A stretch of 42,170 nt of DNA from Actinomycetota bacterium. Lineage in GTDB: Bacteria; Actinomycetota; Aquicultoria; UBA3085; Oleimmundimicrobiaceae. The position numbers and the translations under genes are program-made. This document shows, piece after piece, positions 25,892-34,493 of the stretch. The stretch spans positions 1-42,170 of the forward strand of contig JASEGU010000012.1 of assembly GCA_030017835.1 (NCBI GenBank), written 5' to 3'. The notes under the pieces are model-generated. The model worked only from the letters and a program-made list of their open reading frames with translations, made no database searches and was not told where the DNA came from. Numbering within the stretch: the stretch's first letter is position 1; each line of letters begins with the position of its first letter.

Positions 25892-26593
25892 TTAAAAATA
25901 GAATGCCTGAAACATTAAGACCGTAACCAGAAATCCGCCGATGGCCCCCGAAAAGACCTGAAACCAGGAGTGTATGCCAGCCTGAACCCGGCTGTGAGAG
26001 ACCAGAGCTGCCAGGATGAAGGCCAGAGTCGTAAGGGTCATGTTGTCTCCCAAGATGGCGATGGCCGTAAGGGCGCTGAAGGCAAGGGCGGTATGGCCAC
26101 TCGGCCAGCCACCCCTGATATAATTTTTGTAGCCGGTCAAGGCTTTTGCCGCCACAATTAAGATGGATATGATTAGAAAGGCGGTTATGGTCAAGTGTAT
26201 CGGTGAGCGCCTAATCCGGGCCGGAAACGAGCTGCTGGCCCGCTCAAGTAGCGGGAAGAAGACGAAATATGCGGTTATGATGGCGTTAACGCTGGTTATC
26301 AAGACTGCGCCCGCAGCCACGTCCTTGGCTATTTTGGCCTTATCATTGTGAGTGTCGATCGTAAGATCTATCGTCTCCTCAATGGCCGTATTGATAAGCT
26401 CGGCGCTAAGAACCAAAGCTATCGAGACGAGGAGAAGCATAAATTCCAATCGGCTCACCCCAAGATATAAGCTTAAAGCCAAGACGGTGAAGGCCGCGAT
26501 GAAGTGCACCCTGATGTTGCGCTGATACTCCAGAACGTGGATTACCCCCTCGATCGCATTGTTTAAGCTGCCTACAAAGCTGCTATTCTTCAT
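25892..26593 (-). CDS. Fused diacylglycerol/undecaprenol kinase and PAP2 phosphatase
   Basis: The N-terminal half (to about 115) is a DgkA-type membrane kinase with SLNNAIEG, ELINTAIEETID and KIAKDVAAGAVL. In Gram-positives such proteins phosphorylate undecaprenol. The C-terminal half (about 130-233) is a PAP2 domain with the phosphatase motifs PSGHT (164-168) and SHSRVQAGIH. A Lys and Arg in its first motif region (KALTGYKNYIRGGW) are consistent with a PAP2 active site. The fusion joins making and removing a lipid phosphate, most likely on the C55 carrier. ATG at 26593 overlaps the ybeY stop (TGATG). Confidence 0.88.
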   Translation of the reverse strand: MKNSSFVGSLNNAIEGVIHVLEYQRNIRVHFIAAFTVLALSLYLGVSRLEFMLLLVSIALVLSAELINTAIEETIDLTIDTHNDKAKIAKDVAAGAVLITSVNAIITAYFVFFPLLERASSSFPARIRRSPIHLTITAFLIISILIVAAKALTGYKNYIRGGWPSGHTALAFSALTAIAILGDNMTLTTLAFILAALVSHSRVQAGIHSWFQVFSGAIGGFLVTVLMFQAFYF

Positions 26594-27051
26594 CAAGTTG
26601 TAAGATCGCCTCCATAATATGTCTTTAAAATCTCGGCCTCTTTACTCTCCATGATATCAGCCTCCTCTTCTGTTTCGTGATCATAACCCAAGAGATGGAG
26701 GATGCCGTGAACGACCAAGAGATCGATCTCTTTTAGAAAATCGATTCCACTTTCTAAGGCATTCCTCTTGGCAACGCTCGGGCATATGATGACGTCACCT
26801 AAGATTAAAGGTCTATTGCTATTTGAATTTGAGAAGTCATCGTATAAAGGGAATGAGAGGACGTCGGTCGGCTTTTCGATGTCGCGATATTCCAAATTTA
26901 GGTCCTCCATCTCCTCTTCGTCCACTAAGACCAAAGAGAGCTCGACAGACTCCCCTTGACCCAAAGACTTGAGGACAAATTTGGCCAGCCTCTTTATGAG
27001 CCATCCATTCAGTTTGAGATCGCTCTGCTTATCTATTAGTTGAATTTCCAA
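26593..27051 (-). CDS. ybeY: Endoribonuclease YbeY, rRNA maturation factor
   Basis: YbeY is a zinc endoribonuclease of 16S rRNA 3'-end processing and ribosome quality control. The 152-residue protein has the metal triad His115, His119 and His125 in HGILHLLGYDH, and the preceding family motif RDIEKPTDVLSFP (56-68). The TTG start at 27051 is 10 bases after AAGGGG and lies inside the 3' end of the HD-domain gene (22-base overlap). The adjacent era gene acts on the same end of 16S rRNA. Confidence 0.95.
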   Translation of the reverse strand: MEIQLIDKQSDLKLNGWLIKRLAKFVLKSLGQGESVELSLVLVDEEEMEDLNLEYRDIEKPTDVLSFPLYDDFSNSNSNRPLILGDVIICPSVAKRNALESGIDFLKEIDLLVVHGILHLLGYDHETEEEADIMESKEAEILKTYYGGDLTT

Positions 27052-29146
27052 ATTTTGAAAGCCCCTTAGATTGCGATATCAGCTCCAGATTGGGATACTC
27101 GATTCTTGAATGATAGATGCTGGCCAGGGTATTGGCAAAAGACTTTGATATTCCCTCAAGGTCGCTTAAGGTAAGGTTGCTCTCATCCATCTGACCGTCG
27201 TCAAGTTTGCCATGAATTACCTTCCGAACTAACTGCTCTAACCTGGCAGGAGATAACTTGGTGATGGTCCGGGCGGCCGCCTCGACCGAGTCGGCCAGCA
27301 TGATGATGGCCGCCTCTTTGGTGGTCGGCTTCTCGCCGGTGTAGCGGAATTGAACCTCTTTCACCTCGTGTTTTTCGTTTATCTCCTTGGCCCGATGATA
27401 GAAGTATGTGATCAGGCCGGTTCCGTGATGTTGCTCTATTATCTTGACTATCTCATAGCCAAGCCTATTTTTTTTGGCCAGCTCTACCCCATCTTTTACA
27501 TGGGCATTTATGATCAAGTAGCTCAAGTTCGGGTTGGTCTTATCGTGCGGATTATCGCAGCTTGCCTGGTTCTCAACGAAGAAGAATGGTCTTTTCAGTT
27601 TGCCTATGTCGTGATAGTAGCTTCCGACCCGAGCGAGAAGAGGATTTGCCCCTATCTCTTCGGCCGCAGCTTCGGCCAGGTTGCCGACCATAACGCTGTG
27701 GTTGTAGGTGCCCGGGGCCTTTGTCATCAGCTCTTTTAGGAGTGGCTGGGTAGTATTGGCAAGATCTAAGAGTTTGACGTCGGTCGTCAGCCCAAAACCA
27801 GACTCTAAAAAGGGCAATGCCCCGATGGTGATGACCGCAGAAGAGACTCCGCTTGCAAAACCCCAAGCGGCATTCTTGAGCGCGTCCATAATGGGAGCGC
27901 CCAACGTAAGATCGGACGTAAAGCAGATGAAGAACATGGACGGGCTCAAGATAAGGCCGGCCTTGGTAAGATCGTGGCGATGGGATATATCTGAGACCAG
28001 ATAGACGGCGAATACCCCGCCGAGGATGGCCACTGTGAAATATTGAAGATTGCCCCCGACTATGTGTGTTGTTACAAGCGTCGAGATCATTACCATCAAG
28101 ATGCCCATATTGGAGCCGAGAATGATGGTTGCGACCATCGAGGCGGCTGCAATCGGGACCAGATAGCTTGAGAAGTAAGGGGCTATCGTCTTAGCTATGA
28201 AGGATACGATGAGTAGAAGTAGCCCGAAGAGAAGAAGTAAGGGATTATTATCGTAAAGATCCCTCTCAAATTTATGGGCGTAGACGGCAAAGATCAAGAT
28301 CAGACTCAAGATGAAGAGGGTTTCTCCAACCAGTCTTCGCACATCTAGCTTCTCTTTCAAGAGCCCAAGCTCTGAGAGTACCTTCAAATGATCGTTTGAG
28401 ACCAGCTCCCCTTCGCGCACTATCACCTCTCCCTGCATCTTCTTGACCAGATAGGGCTCCACTTCGGCAACCACCTCCGCCTTCAGGATCTCGGTCGCGT
28501 CTTTGTCGTAGTAATAGTTGGGCTCGATGAAGGCCGCCCCTATTTCGGCCGCCGCCTCAATCTGGACCCGTGGAAGTGAAAGCATGGTCGAGAGGCCCCT
28601 TAACTCCTCCTTCTTGTCCGAGATATCTTCTTCCAAGATATTTCCAGCCATGATGCTAGTGAGGAGGCTTTTTGTCTTTTCTGTGAAGGTTGCAAACTCT
28701 GAGTTGTTCAATTCAAGGAGGATGAGGAGGGATTGATCCGAGATGGCCGCCCCGTATTCCTCTTTGAGGATTATGAGACAGTTGCTCCTATCGTTGCCTT
28801 TTTTGACAGCGCTAACCGCTTTGAAGAAGTCGTCGAGCTTGGTGACTGCCCTATCTTTGGCCGTGACATCCCTCTTGAAGACCTCTTCTACGGCACTGGC
28901 AACCGATTCCTTCTTTGCCTCGGTCTTTTCATCGTCTATGAATTCGATGGCCCTGGAAGCCTTTATCGTCCTTGGGCTAGGGCTTCCTTCCCTTATGTCC
29001 TTAATTTGGGGGGTAATATCCAGCGACAGGATGAGGATCAGGAGAAAGGAGATAAATGAGGCCAGGATAATCTTTTGAAATCGATCATCGCCGATGGCCC
29101 TATTCTCTTTAAGCCGCTTGGCGACCCTGCTTAAGACGGGAGACAT
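27029..29146 (-). CDS. PgpH-like seven-helix HD phosphodiesterase
   Basis: This is a membrane protein of about 705 residues with an N-terminal helix, an extracellular 7TMR-HDED domain (about 65-270), seven membrane helices (about 280-450) and a cytoplasmic HD domain. The HD ligands lie in TYNHSVMVGNLAEAAAEEIG and YYHDIGKLKRPFFF. Later His residues are in IINAHVKDG and EQHHGTGLITYFYH. This architecture matches PgpH/YqfF, which hydrolyses cyclic di-AMP, and the phoH-ybeY neighbourhood is standard for it. No diadenylate cyclase is in the window. ATG at 29146 is preferred; a TTG at 29155 overlaps the phoH stop. Confidence 0.9.
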   Translation of the reverse strand: MSPVLSRVAKRLKENRAIGDDRFQKIILASFISFLLILILSLDITPQIKDIREGSPSPRTIKASRAIEFIDDEKTEAKKESVASAVEEVFKRDVTAKDRAVTKLDDFFKAVSAVKKGNDRSNCLIILKEEYGAAISDQSLLILLELNNSEFATFTEKTKSLLTSIMAGNILEEDISDKKEELRGLSTMLSLPRVQIEAAAEIGAAFIEPNYYYDKDATEILKAEVVAEVEPYLVKKMQGEVIVREGELVSNDHLKVLSELGLLKEKLDVRRLVGETLFILSLILIFAVYAHKFERDLYDNNPLLLLFGLLLLIVSFIAKTIAPYFSSYLVPIAAASMVATIILGSNMGILMVMISTLVTTHIVGGNLQYFTVAILGGVFAVYLVSDISHRHDLTKAGLILSPSMFFICFTSDLTLGAPIMDALKNAAWGFASGVSSAVITIGALPFLESGFGLTTDVKLLDLANTTQPLLKELMTKAPGTYNHSVMVGNLAEAAAEEIGANPLLARVGSYYHDIGKLKRPFFFVENQASCDNPHDKTNPNLSYLIINAHVKDGVELAKKNRLGYEIVKIIEQHHGTGLITYFYHRAKEINEKHEVKEVQFRYTGEKPTTKEAAIIMLADSVEAAARTITKLSPARLEQLVRKVIHGKLDDGQMDESNLTLSDLEGISKSFANTLASIYHSRIEYPNLELISQSKGLSKFGNSTNR

Positions 29147-29151
29147 CGGCC

Positions 29152-30159
29152 TCAAGTCCCCTTTTTCGCGGGATCTGAGACTATCATATCATCCCTTTCA
29201 GCAAAGAGACGGTATGCCTCGACTATCCTTTGAACCAGCTTATGCCGGACCACATCACCCGAGGTCAGATGTATGAATTCGACCTCGTCTAGTTGGCACA
29301 GAATATCCTCAATGACCACGAGCCCAGAGCTCATCTCCTTTGGCAGGTCTACCTGGGTGGTATCTCCTGTCACGACCATCTTGGAGCCAAAGCCGAGCCT
29401 GGTTAGAAACATCTTCATCTGCTCAGCCGAGGTATTCTGGGCTTCATCTAAGATTATGAAGGCATCATTGAGTGTCCGGCCCCGCATGTAGGCCAAGGGG
29501 GCTATTTCAATTATCCCTTGCTCCATGTATCTCTGGAATTCGGCCGCATCCATCATGTCATAGAGGGCATCGAAGAGAGGACGCAGATAAGGATCGACCT
29601 TTTCCACCATGGTTCCTGGTAGATGGCCAAGTTTTTCTCCGGCCTCAACGGCCGGCCTGGTTAAGATGACTCTTGAGATAGACTGCTCTTTGAGGGCTTT
29701 TACCGCCATGGCCATGGCTAGGTAGGTCTTTCCGGTTCCAGCTGGACCTATGGCAAAGGTTAAGGTGTTTTTCTTTATGGCGTCTATGTATCTTTTTTGT
29801 CCGGCCGTCTTGGGCCGTATTATCTTTCCCCGGTGGACCATTATCTTCTCGGTAAAGACCTCTTTGGGGGATATAACATCCGCGCTCTTTACCAAGTCTA
29901 TTGTCCGGCCCACGTCGCTCCGTTCAAGCTGATTGCCAGCTTCCAAAATGGACAACAACTCCTTGATCAGACCCATTACCAGGTCGACCTCTTCTACATC
30001 TCCCGATATGTCTATCTCGTTTCCTCTGACCAGAATATCGACATCGAAGCCGGCCTCTATTAATTTTAGAAATTCATCCCCTTGACCCAGAAGCTCGACC
30101 ATCGATTGGTCGCTGGGCACCAGGATCTTGGCTCGTTTATCCTTCTTTATCACCTTCAA
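29152..30159 (-). CDS. PhoH-like P-loop ATPase
   Basis: This 335-residue protein has an N-terminal KH-like segment (about 15-75) and a PhoH ATPase core with Walker A GPAGTGKT (138-145), Walker B FIILDEAQNTSAEQMKMFL and the VVTGDTTQVDLP motif. PhoH proteins of this type (YbeZ) work with YbeY in ribosome and RNA metabolism; some are helicases. ybeY lies two genes downstream, which supports this. The TTG start at 30159 has a weak GTGATG upstream. A promoter is predicted just before it. Confidence 0.92.
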   Translation of the reverse strand: MKVIKKDKRAKILVPSDQSMVELLGQGDEFLKLIEAGFDVDILVRGNEIDISGDVEEVDLVMGLIKELLSILEAGNQLERSDVGRTIDLVKSADVISPKEVFTEKIMVHRGKIIRPKTAGQKRYIDAIKKNTLTFAIGPAGTGKTYLAMAMAVKALKEQSISRVILTRPAVEAGEKLGHLPGTMVEKVDPYLRPLFDALYDMMDAAEFQRYMEQGIIEIAPLAYMRGRTLNDAFIILDEAQNTSAEQMKMFLTRLGFGSKMVVTGDTTQVDLPKEMSSGLVVIEDILCQLDEVEFIHLTSGDVVRHKLVQRIVEAYRLFAERDDMIVSDPAKKGT

Positions 30160-30186
30160 GTCATCACATCTGGCACTTTAAAAAAG

Positions 30187-30215
30187 ATTATATCAATCTT
30201 ATCCTAACTGGTCGA
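30187..30215 (-). promoter_or_regulatory. Predicted promoter of the phoH gene series
   Basis: The minus strand has TCGACC (30210-30215), a 17-base spacer and a perfect TATAAT (30187-30192). The -10 box is extended by an upstream TG (TTGATATAAT). It lies in the 68-base gap between yqeY and phoH, the only sizeable gap in this part. Confidence 0.65.
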
Positions 30216-30227
30216 TAAGGCATCCGG

Positions 30228-30695
30228 TCAATTTTCCTTCTCCAAGGCCGAACTGACCAGTTCGCTGACGAGCCGCCCATCGGCTTGCCCTTTGAGTTTA
30301 GCCATTACATCCTTCATGACCAGGCCCATATTGACGTCTCCCTTGGCCGATAGCTCTTCGATGCTGGCCGATATGACCCTCTCTATCTCCTCGGCTGAGA
30401 GCTGGGCCGGCATATAGGCGGTAAGGATCTCCATCTCCTCGGCCTCCTTTGCGGCCATCTCGGCCCGACCACCCCTCTTGTAGCCCTCGATGGACTCTTT
30501 GCGCCTCTTTATTTGCTTGGCTACAACCTCAATTATCTCATCGTCTTTGAGGCTCGTCTTCTTATCTATCTCAACATTTTTTATCTCGGCCAATAGGAGG
30601 CGCAGCGTGCTTAGCCTCATCTTCTCCTTTGGGTTTGACGCAGATCCCTTCATGGAGACCTTTGTGTCCCTCGCGATATCATCCTTTAAGCTCAC
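30228..30695 (-). CDS. GatB/YqeY domain-containing protein
   Basis: This 155-residue protein matches the YqeY family, related to the tRNA-binding tail domain of GatB. The pattern is a helical N-terminal half (DDIARDTKVSMKGS, RLSTLRLLLAEIKNVEI, DDEIIEVVAKQIKRRKESIE) and a small C-terminal domain (YMPAQLSAEEIERVI, NMGLVMKDVMAKLKGQADG). A role in tRNA amidation is assumed, not proven. GTG start at 30695 with an ideal AGGAGGT. rpsU, often found between the HIT gene and yqeY in related clusters, is absent here. Confidence 0.9.
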   Translation of the reverse strand: MSLKDDIARDTKVSMKGSASNPKEKMRLSTLRLLLAEIKNVEIDKKTSLKDDEIIEVVAKQIKRRKESIEGYKRGGRAEMAAKEAEEMEILTAYMPAQLSAEEIERVISASIEELSAKGDVNMGLVMKDVMAKLKGQADGRLVSELVSSALEKEN

Positions 30696-30710
30696 TTCTA
30701 CCTCCTATAA

Positions 30711-31052
30711 TTAGACCAATTTCCCCATCTTTTGACCGCCTAAAAGATGGATGTGCAGATGTGGAACCTCTTGGCCCCCATCGCTGCCCGCATTCATTAT
30801 CAACCTAAAACCACTTTGAGCAATCTTCTGCCTAGAGGCTATCTCTTTGGCAGCCATAAAAATATCGGACATCACTTCGGCTTGCTTTGCGCTTATCTCT
30901 CCCATTGGCTCCATATGTTTCTTGGGCAGTATTAAGATGTGAACTTTGGCCTGGGGATTTATGTCTCGAAAGGCGATGACCGTCTCGCTTTCGAAAACTA
31001 TCTCGCTTGGTATCTGTCCATTTATTATTTTGCAAAAAATACAATCGGCCAC
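30711..31052 (-). CDS. HIT-family nucleotide hydrolase (HinT-like)
   Basis: This is a small histidine-triad protein of about 113 residues. The N-terminus ADCIFCKIINGQIPS and the C-terminal catalytic triad HLHIHLLGG (His98, His100, His102) are typical of HinT, which hydrolyses AMP-linked amides such as AMP-lysine. I chose the GTG at 31052, with AAAGGG 8 bases before it. The frame runs three codons further to another GTG at 31061, which lies on top of that ribosome-binding site. Confidence 0.92.
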   Translation of the reverse strand: MADCIFCKIINGQIPSEIVFESETVIAFRDINPQAKVHILILPKKHMEPMGEISAKQAEVMSDIFMAAKEIASRQKIAQSGFRLIMNAGSDGGQEVPHLHIHLLGGQKMGKLV

Positions 31053-31082
31053 AAAAACCACCCTTTCGATCGGTTGATGAAC

Positions 31083-32363
31083 TTACAATACCTCGGCAGA
31101 TAATTTGTCGCAAGATCGGGCCAGTATCCTCATTTCAATGATGTTGCCAACCATCTTTTGATTGCCGGTCGCCGCCACCTTAAGATAGTTATCGGTCGAG
31201 CCGATAACCGAGCCGTCTTCACCATTAAAGGTTTCAACCAAAACCTTCATTCTCCTTTCGATGAATCTGGCTAAAAAGGAGCCCATCATCTTACCAGCCA
31301 GCTCGATCAGCCGTCTGGAGCGCTCGTTCTTTGTGGGTGAATCGACTCTGGCAGTGATGGCGGCCGCTTCTGTCCCCTCCCTCGATGAGAATTTGAAGAC
31401 ATGTACTTTGGCAAAGGATACCGCCTCAGCCAGGGCGAGAGTCCGCTCGAAATCGGCTTCGGTTTCGCCCGGAAACCCGACCATGATATCGGTAGTGATG
31501 GCGATATCTTCTATCCGAGCCTTGAGGGTCAATATCCGCTCGAGAAACTGATCGGCTGTGTAGTTTCTATTCATCGCCCTTAAAACGTTGTCTGAGCCGC
31601 TCTGAAGAGGTATGTGAAGGTGTCTGCAAAGCTTGGAGCCCTCCCCCATCAAGGATATGAGACGATCGCTTATATCGCTTAACTCTATTGAACTCAGCCT
31701 AATCCTTTCGATCTTGTCTATTTTGCAGACGTTCTCGATGAGACTCTCAAGACAATCTTCTTCCGGACGGTTGCGACCAAATGAACCCAGATTTACCCCC
31801 GTCAAGACGATCTCTCTTGCGCCGCTTTGGGCCAACTCTTGAGCCTCTAGGATTATACTCTTTTGGTCACGGCTCTTTGGCGCGCCCCTTGTAAAGGGTA
31901 TAACGCAGTAGGAACAGTGTTGGTCGCAACCGTCCTGAACCTTAAGAAGAGCCCTAGTTCTTGGCTTGGTCCCTTTAACACCCTTTTCGCTGTCCGATAA
32001 TAATCCTCGGATCTTAGGATGGGCCAAGGCTACCTCGGCAAGGGAGTCCTTGTTGCTGTTTTCTATGAAGAGATCGGCACCCACTTCAGCCAGCAAGCAA
32101 CCTTCGTCGGCCGGCGAATAGCAGCCGGTCACAACGACCAGGGCTTTGGGGTTAATTCTAGAGGCCCGCCGGATTATCTTTCTCGACTTGGCCTCGGTCT
32201 CCCCCGTGACCTTGCAGGTATTTATGATGTATAGGTCAGCTAGAGATGAGAAGCTGACCTCGGATATCCCCGCATTCAAGAGCTTCTTTGCTATTCTATC
32301 GGTCTCGTACTGATTCACCTTGCAACCGAGCGTCGCCGCGGCAAATCTTAAGCTCTCTCTCAA
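31083..32363 (-). CDS. mtaB: tRNA t6A37 methylthiotransferase MtaB
   Basis: This radical-SAM enzyme adds a methylthio group to t6A at position 37 of tRNAs reading ANN codons. The N-terminal UPF0004 domain has its cluster cysteines Cys14 (TLGCKVNQYETD), Cys50 (NTCKVTGE) and Cys81 (TGCYSP). The radical-SAM CxxxCxxC is Cys146, Cys150 and Cys153 in CDQHCSYC. GFPGETEADFE and a C-terminal TRAM-like domain follow. 426 residues is normal. NQYETD (not NRAD) separates MtaB from MiaB. The TTG start at 32363 overlaps the rsmE stop (TTGA). Confidence 0.94.
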   Translation of the reverse strand: MRESLRFAAATLGCKVNQYETDRIAKKLLNAGISEVSFSSLADLYIINTCKVTGETEAKSRKIIRRASRINPKALVVVTGCYSPADEGCLLAEVGADLFIENSNKDSLAEVALAHPKIRGLLSDSEKGVKGTKPRTRALLKVQDGCDQHCSYCVIPFTRGAPKSRDQKSIILEAQELAQSGAREIVLTGVNLGSFGRNRPEEDCLESLIENVCKIDKIERIRLSSIELSDISDRLISLMGEGSKLCRHLHIPLQSGSDNVLRAMNRNYTADQFLERILTLKARIEDIAITTDIMVGFPGETEADFERTLALAEAVSFAKVHVFKFSSREGTEAAAITARVDSPTKNERSRRLIELAGKMMGSFLARFIERRMKVLVETFNGEDGSVIGSTDNYLKVAATGNQKMVGNIIEMRILARSCDKLSAEVL

Positions 32364-33106
32364 GGGTCGCCCCCAAACTCGTGGGCGATGACGGCAAGGG
32401 CGACGATGGCGGCCGTCTCGGCTTTCAAGATGTTCTTGCCAAGAGTTGCAACCTTGGCGCCGAGGCCCTTTATGAGATCGACCTCACCCTCTGGAAAACC
32501 GCCCTCGGGGCCGATGATAACCCCGATAGATGAAGGTTTTCCACTCTCATCTCTTATTTGCTTTACGGTCTTGAGCCTCTCTTCCTCCCAAAACAATATC
32601 GTAAAATCCAAAGATGAGATGACCGATTTAAGATAGTTTACTCCCATGATGGGGAATACCTTTGGAATATGAAGGCGCTTAGACTGCTTGGAGGCCTCGA
32701 TGGCTATCCTTTGCCAGCGATTTACCTTATCCTCGCCCTTTTTGATTGAGATCTCGACTACTGACCGCTCGGTCATGACCGGGTAGATGCCGTTTACTCC
32801 AAGTTCGGTCGCTTTCTGGATGACCAAATCCATGGCCGGCCCTTTTAGGATGGACTGGCAAAGCGTTAGCGTTGGAGCGGGTTTCTCTTCATGGGTCGAA
32901 GCTAAAACTTGGCGGCCCAGCGCCCTATCCTTGCCGACCTCTGTTAGCTCGACGAGATAGAGATTGCCCAAACCATCGAAGACCTCGGCCCGGTCGCCGG
33001 CCTTTGGGCGGATCGCATTCTTTAGGTGACGCAGCTCCTCTCCCTCGATGGTAACCAATTGGGAGGCGATCTTCTCTTTGGGTACGAAAAACCTAGGCGT
33101 GGTCAT
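32360..33106 (-). CDS. rsmE: 16S rRNA m3U1498 methyltransferase RsmE
   Basis: This is a SPOUT methyltransferase of 248 residues that methylates N3 of U1498 in 16S rRNA. The N-terminal PUA-like part starts at TTPRFFVPKEKI, with EELRHLKNAIRPKAGD. The knotted C-terminal part has LCQSILKGPAMDLVIQKATE, IAIEASKQSKR and IGPEGGFPEGEVD with LGKNILKAETAA, the SAM-binding loops. The frame continues 46 codons upstream, but that part is the decayed prmA sequence read in another frame. The ATG at 33106, right before PRFFVP, is the true start. Confidence 0.94.
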   Translation of the reverse strand: MTTPRFFVPKEKIASQLVTIEGEELRHLKNAIRPKAGDRAEVFDGLGNLYLVELTEVGKDRALGRQVLASTHEEKPAPTLTLCQSILKGPAMDLVIQKATELGVNGIYPVMTERSVVEISIKKGEDKVNRWQRIAIEASKQSKRLHIPKVFPIMGVNYLKSVISSLDFTILFWEEERLKTVKQIRDESGKPSSIGVIIGPEGGFPEGEVDLIKGLGAKVATLGKNILKAETAAIVALAVIAHEFGGDP

Positions 33107-33421
33107 CTTCACCAACCCGGGCAGACTTAAAATACCTCTCCCAACCGCTCGGCCAGTCTTGATCAGAGGCCGCCGTAATCCATCTATTGATGGCCGCCTC
33201 CTTAATGCCCTGGCCGACAATGAGGCCGAAAAAATCGGTTTCAAGGTCGTGAAGAGAACCCCACTCTTCGAAATAAGCCGTCAATTGAGAGGCCGAACCT
33301 CCCTCCTTAAGTGCGAAACCATCGGGTAATAGTATGCTGGAAGCGAAGGGGAAATCTCAAGGTTTTCGTTTGGTATGTCCGATTTGAGCTCGATATGCTG
33401 CAATCTACCGCCTGTTTTCAC
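33093..33421 (-). pseudogene. prmA: Remnant of prmA (ribosomal protein L11 methyltransferase)
   Basis: In the slot where prmA normally lies, two minus-strand frames together resemble the PrmA N-terminal domain. From a GTG at 33421 the first frame reads GRLQHIELKSDIPNENLEIS and then loses similarity, ending at a stop. The second, starting near the same point, reads FPFASSILLPDGFALKEG and SQLTAYFEEWGSLHDLE. It reaches DWPSGWERYFKSARVG, the segment that in PrmA leads into the methyltransferase domain, and stops 5 codons later at the rsmE start. One frameshift and deletion of the entire C-terminal catalytic domain (about 190 residues) explain this. L11 trimethylation by this copy is lost. Confidence 0.7.
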
Positions 33422-33422
33422 G

Positions 33423-34493
33423 TCAATTTGTTTCGATCATGCCGCCACCTGGCGGCTCGATCTTGGAAAGTTCGTCAAGCAAGCCTCTCTCTTCTGCCGA
33501 CAGTCCACTTGGGGTTACGACCCTGATCTCAACCAGTTGATCTCCCCTCTTCTTGGCCCCCATTTGGAAGAGACCACAGCCGGCTAGTTTAAGGATGGTG
33601 CCGGTTTGAACGCCCGGAGAAATATCCAAGGTCTCCTTGCCATCCAGCGTTAAGATTTCGAGCCGTGCTCCAAGAGCGGCCTGACTGAAGTTAACGGCAT
33701 ACTTGCAAAGAAGGTCGCTTCCTCTGACTTGAAAATACTTGTGTGGTCTTACTGAGACATCGATGTAGAGATCGCCCGGCGCTCCACCCCGCAAGCCGGC
33801 TCCACCTTCGCCCTTTAAAACCAGGCGGGACCCGTCCATAATCCCTGACGGTATGTCGAAAGGGACGCTTGAAGCACTAGGAACGCGGCCCTCTCCATTA
33901 CAAGCATCGCAGGCCACGCCGATCACCTTGCCCCGGCCGCCGCAAGACTGACAAGTATGAGCCTTGCTAAACGTGCCAAAAGCCGTCCTTTTGGTGGTCT
34001 GGACAATGCCTCTCCCGCCACAATTAGAGCAGGTTATCGGTTCTCTGCCATCCTTTGAGCCGCTTCCGAAGCACTTTAAGCACTCCGTCTCCCTTTCGAT
34101 TTTGATGCTCTTTTTAGCGACCTTAAGGGTCTCTTTGAGATCCATCTCCACCTCAAAAAGGAGGTCTGCTCCCCTCTCCTTCATCGGTCTGGCAGTCTGG
34201 CCGAAACCAAAACCGCTAAAGAGACCGCCAAAGAGATCATCCATGATGTCGAACCCGCCCAGAGTGTGGGCGGAAGCGCCGTGACCGAAGCGGTCGTAAT
34301 GAGCTCTCTTATCCGAGTCCGAGAGAACTTCGTAGGCCTCCACAATCTCTTTAAATTTTTCTTCGGCAACTGAGTTAGACCCATTTTTGTCGGGATGATG
34401 CCTATGGGCAAGCCTTCTGTAAGCCTTCTTTATCTCGCCCTCTGGAGCCCCTCGACCGACCTCCAAGACCTCGTAATAGTCCCTCTTCGACAT
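33423..34493 (-). CDS. dnaJ: Chaperone protein DnaJ
   Basis: This is the Hsp40 co-chaperone that stimulates DnaK ATPase and binds unfolded substrates. The J domain (1-70) has His-Pro-Asp at 33-35. A Gly/Phe-rich linker ([14 protein letters not shown]) follows. Then come four zinc-binding CxxCxGxG repeats ([32 protein letters not shown]) and the C-terminal peptide-binding domains. 356 residues. The ATG at 34493 overlaps the hrcA stop by one base (TGATG) and has GGGAG upstream; longer in-frame starts add only non-homologous residues. No dnaK or grpE lies between hrcA and dnaJ. Confidence 0.96.
   Translation of the reverse strand: MSKRDYYEVLEVGRGAPEGEIKKAYRRLAHRHHPDKNGSNSVAEEKFKEIVEAYEVLSDSDKRAHYDRFGHGASAHTLGGFDIMDDLFGGLFSGFGFGQTARPMKERGADLLFEVEMDLKETLKVAKKSIKIERETECLKCFGSGSKDGREPITCSNCGGRGIVQTTKRTAFGTFSKAHTCQSCGGRGKVIGVACDACNGEGRVPSASSVPFDIPSGIMDGSRLVLKGEGGAGLRGGAPGDLYIDVSVRPHKYFQVRGSDLLCKYAVNFSQAALGARLEILTLDGKETLDISPGVQTGTILKLAGCGLFQMGAKKRGDQLVEIRVVTPSGLSAEERGLLDELSKIEPPGGGMIETN

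Noticed and set aside
33107-33244. 46-residue N-terminal extension of RsmE
   Set aside because: The extension is basic, has no family similarity, and is the prmA remnant read in another frame.
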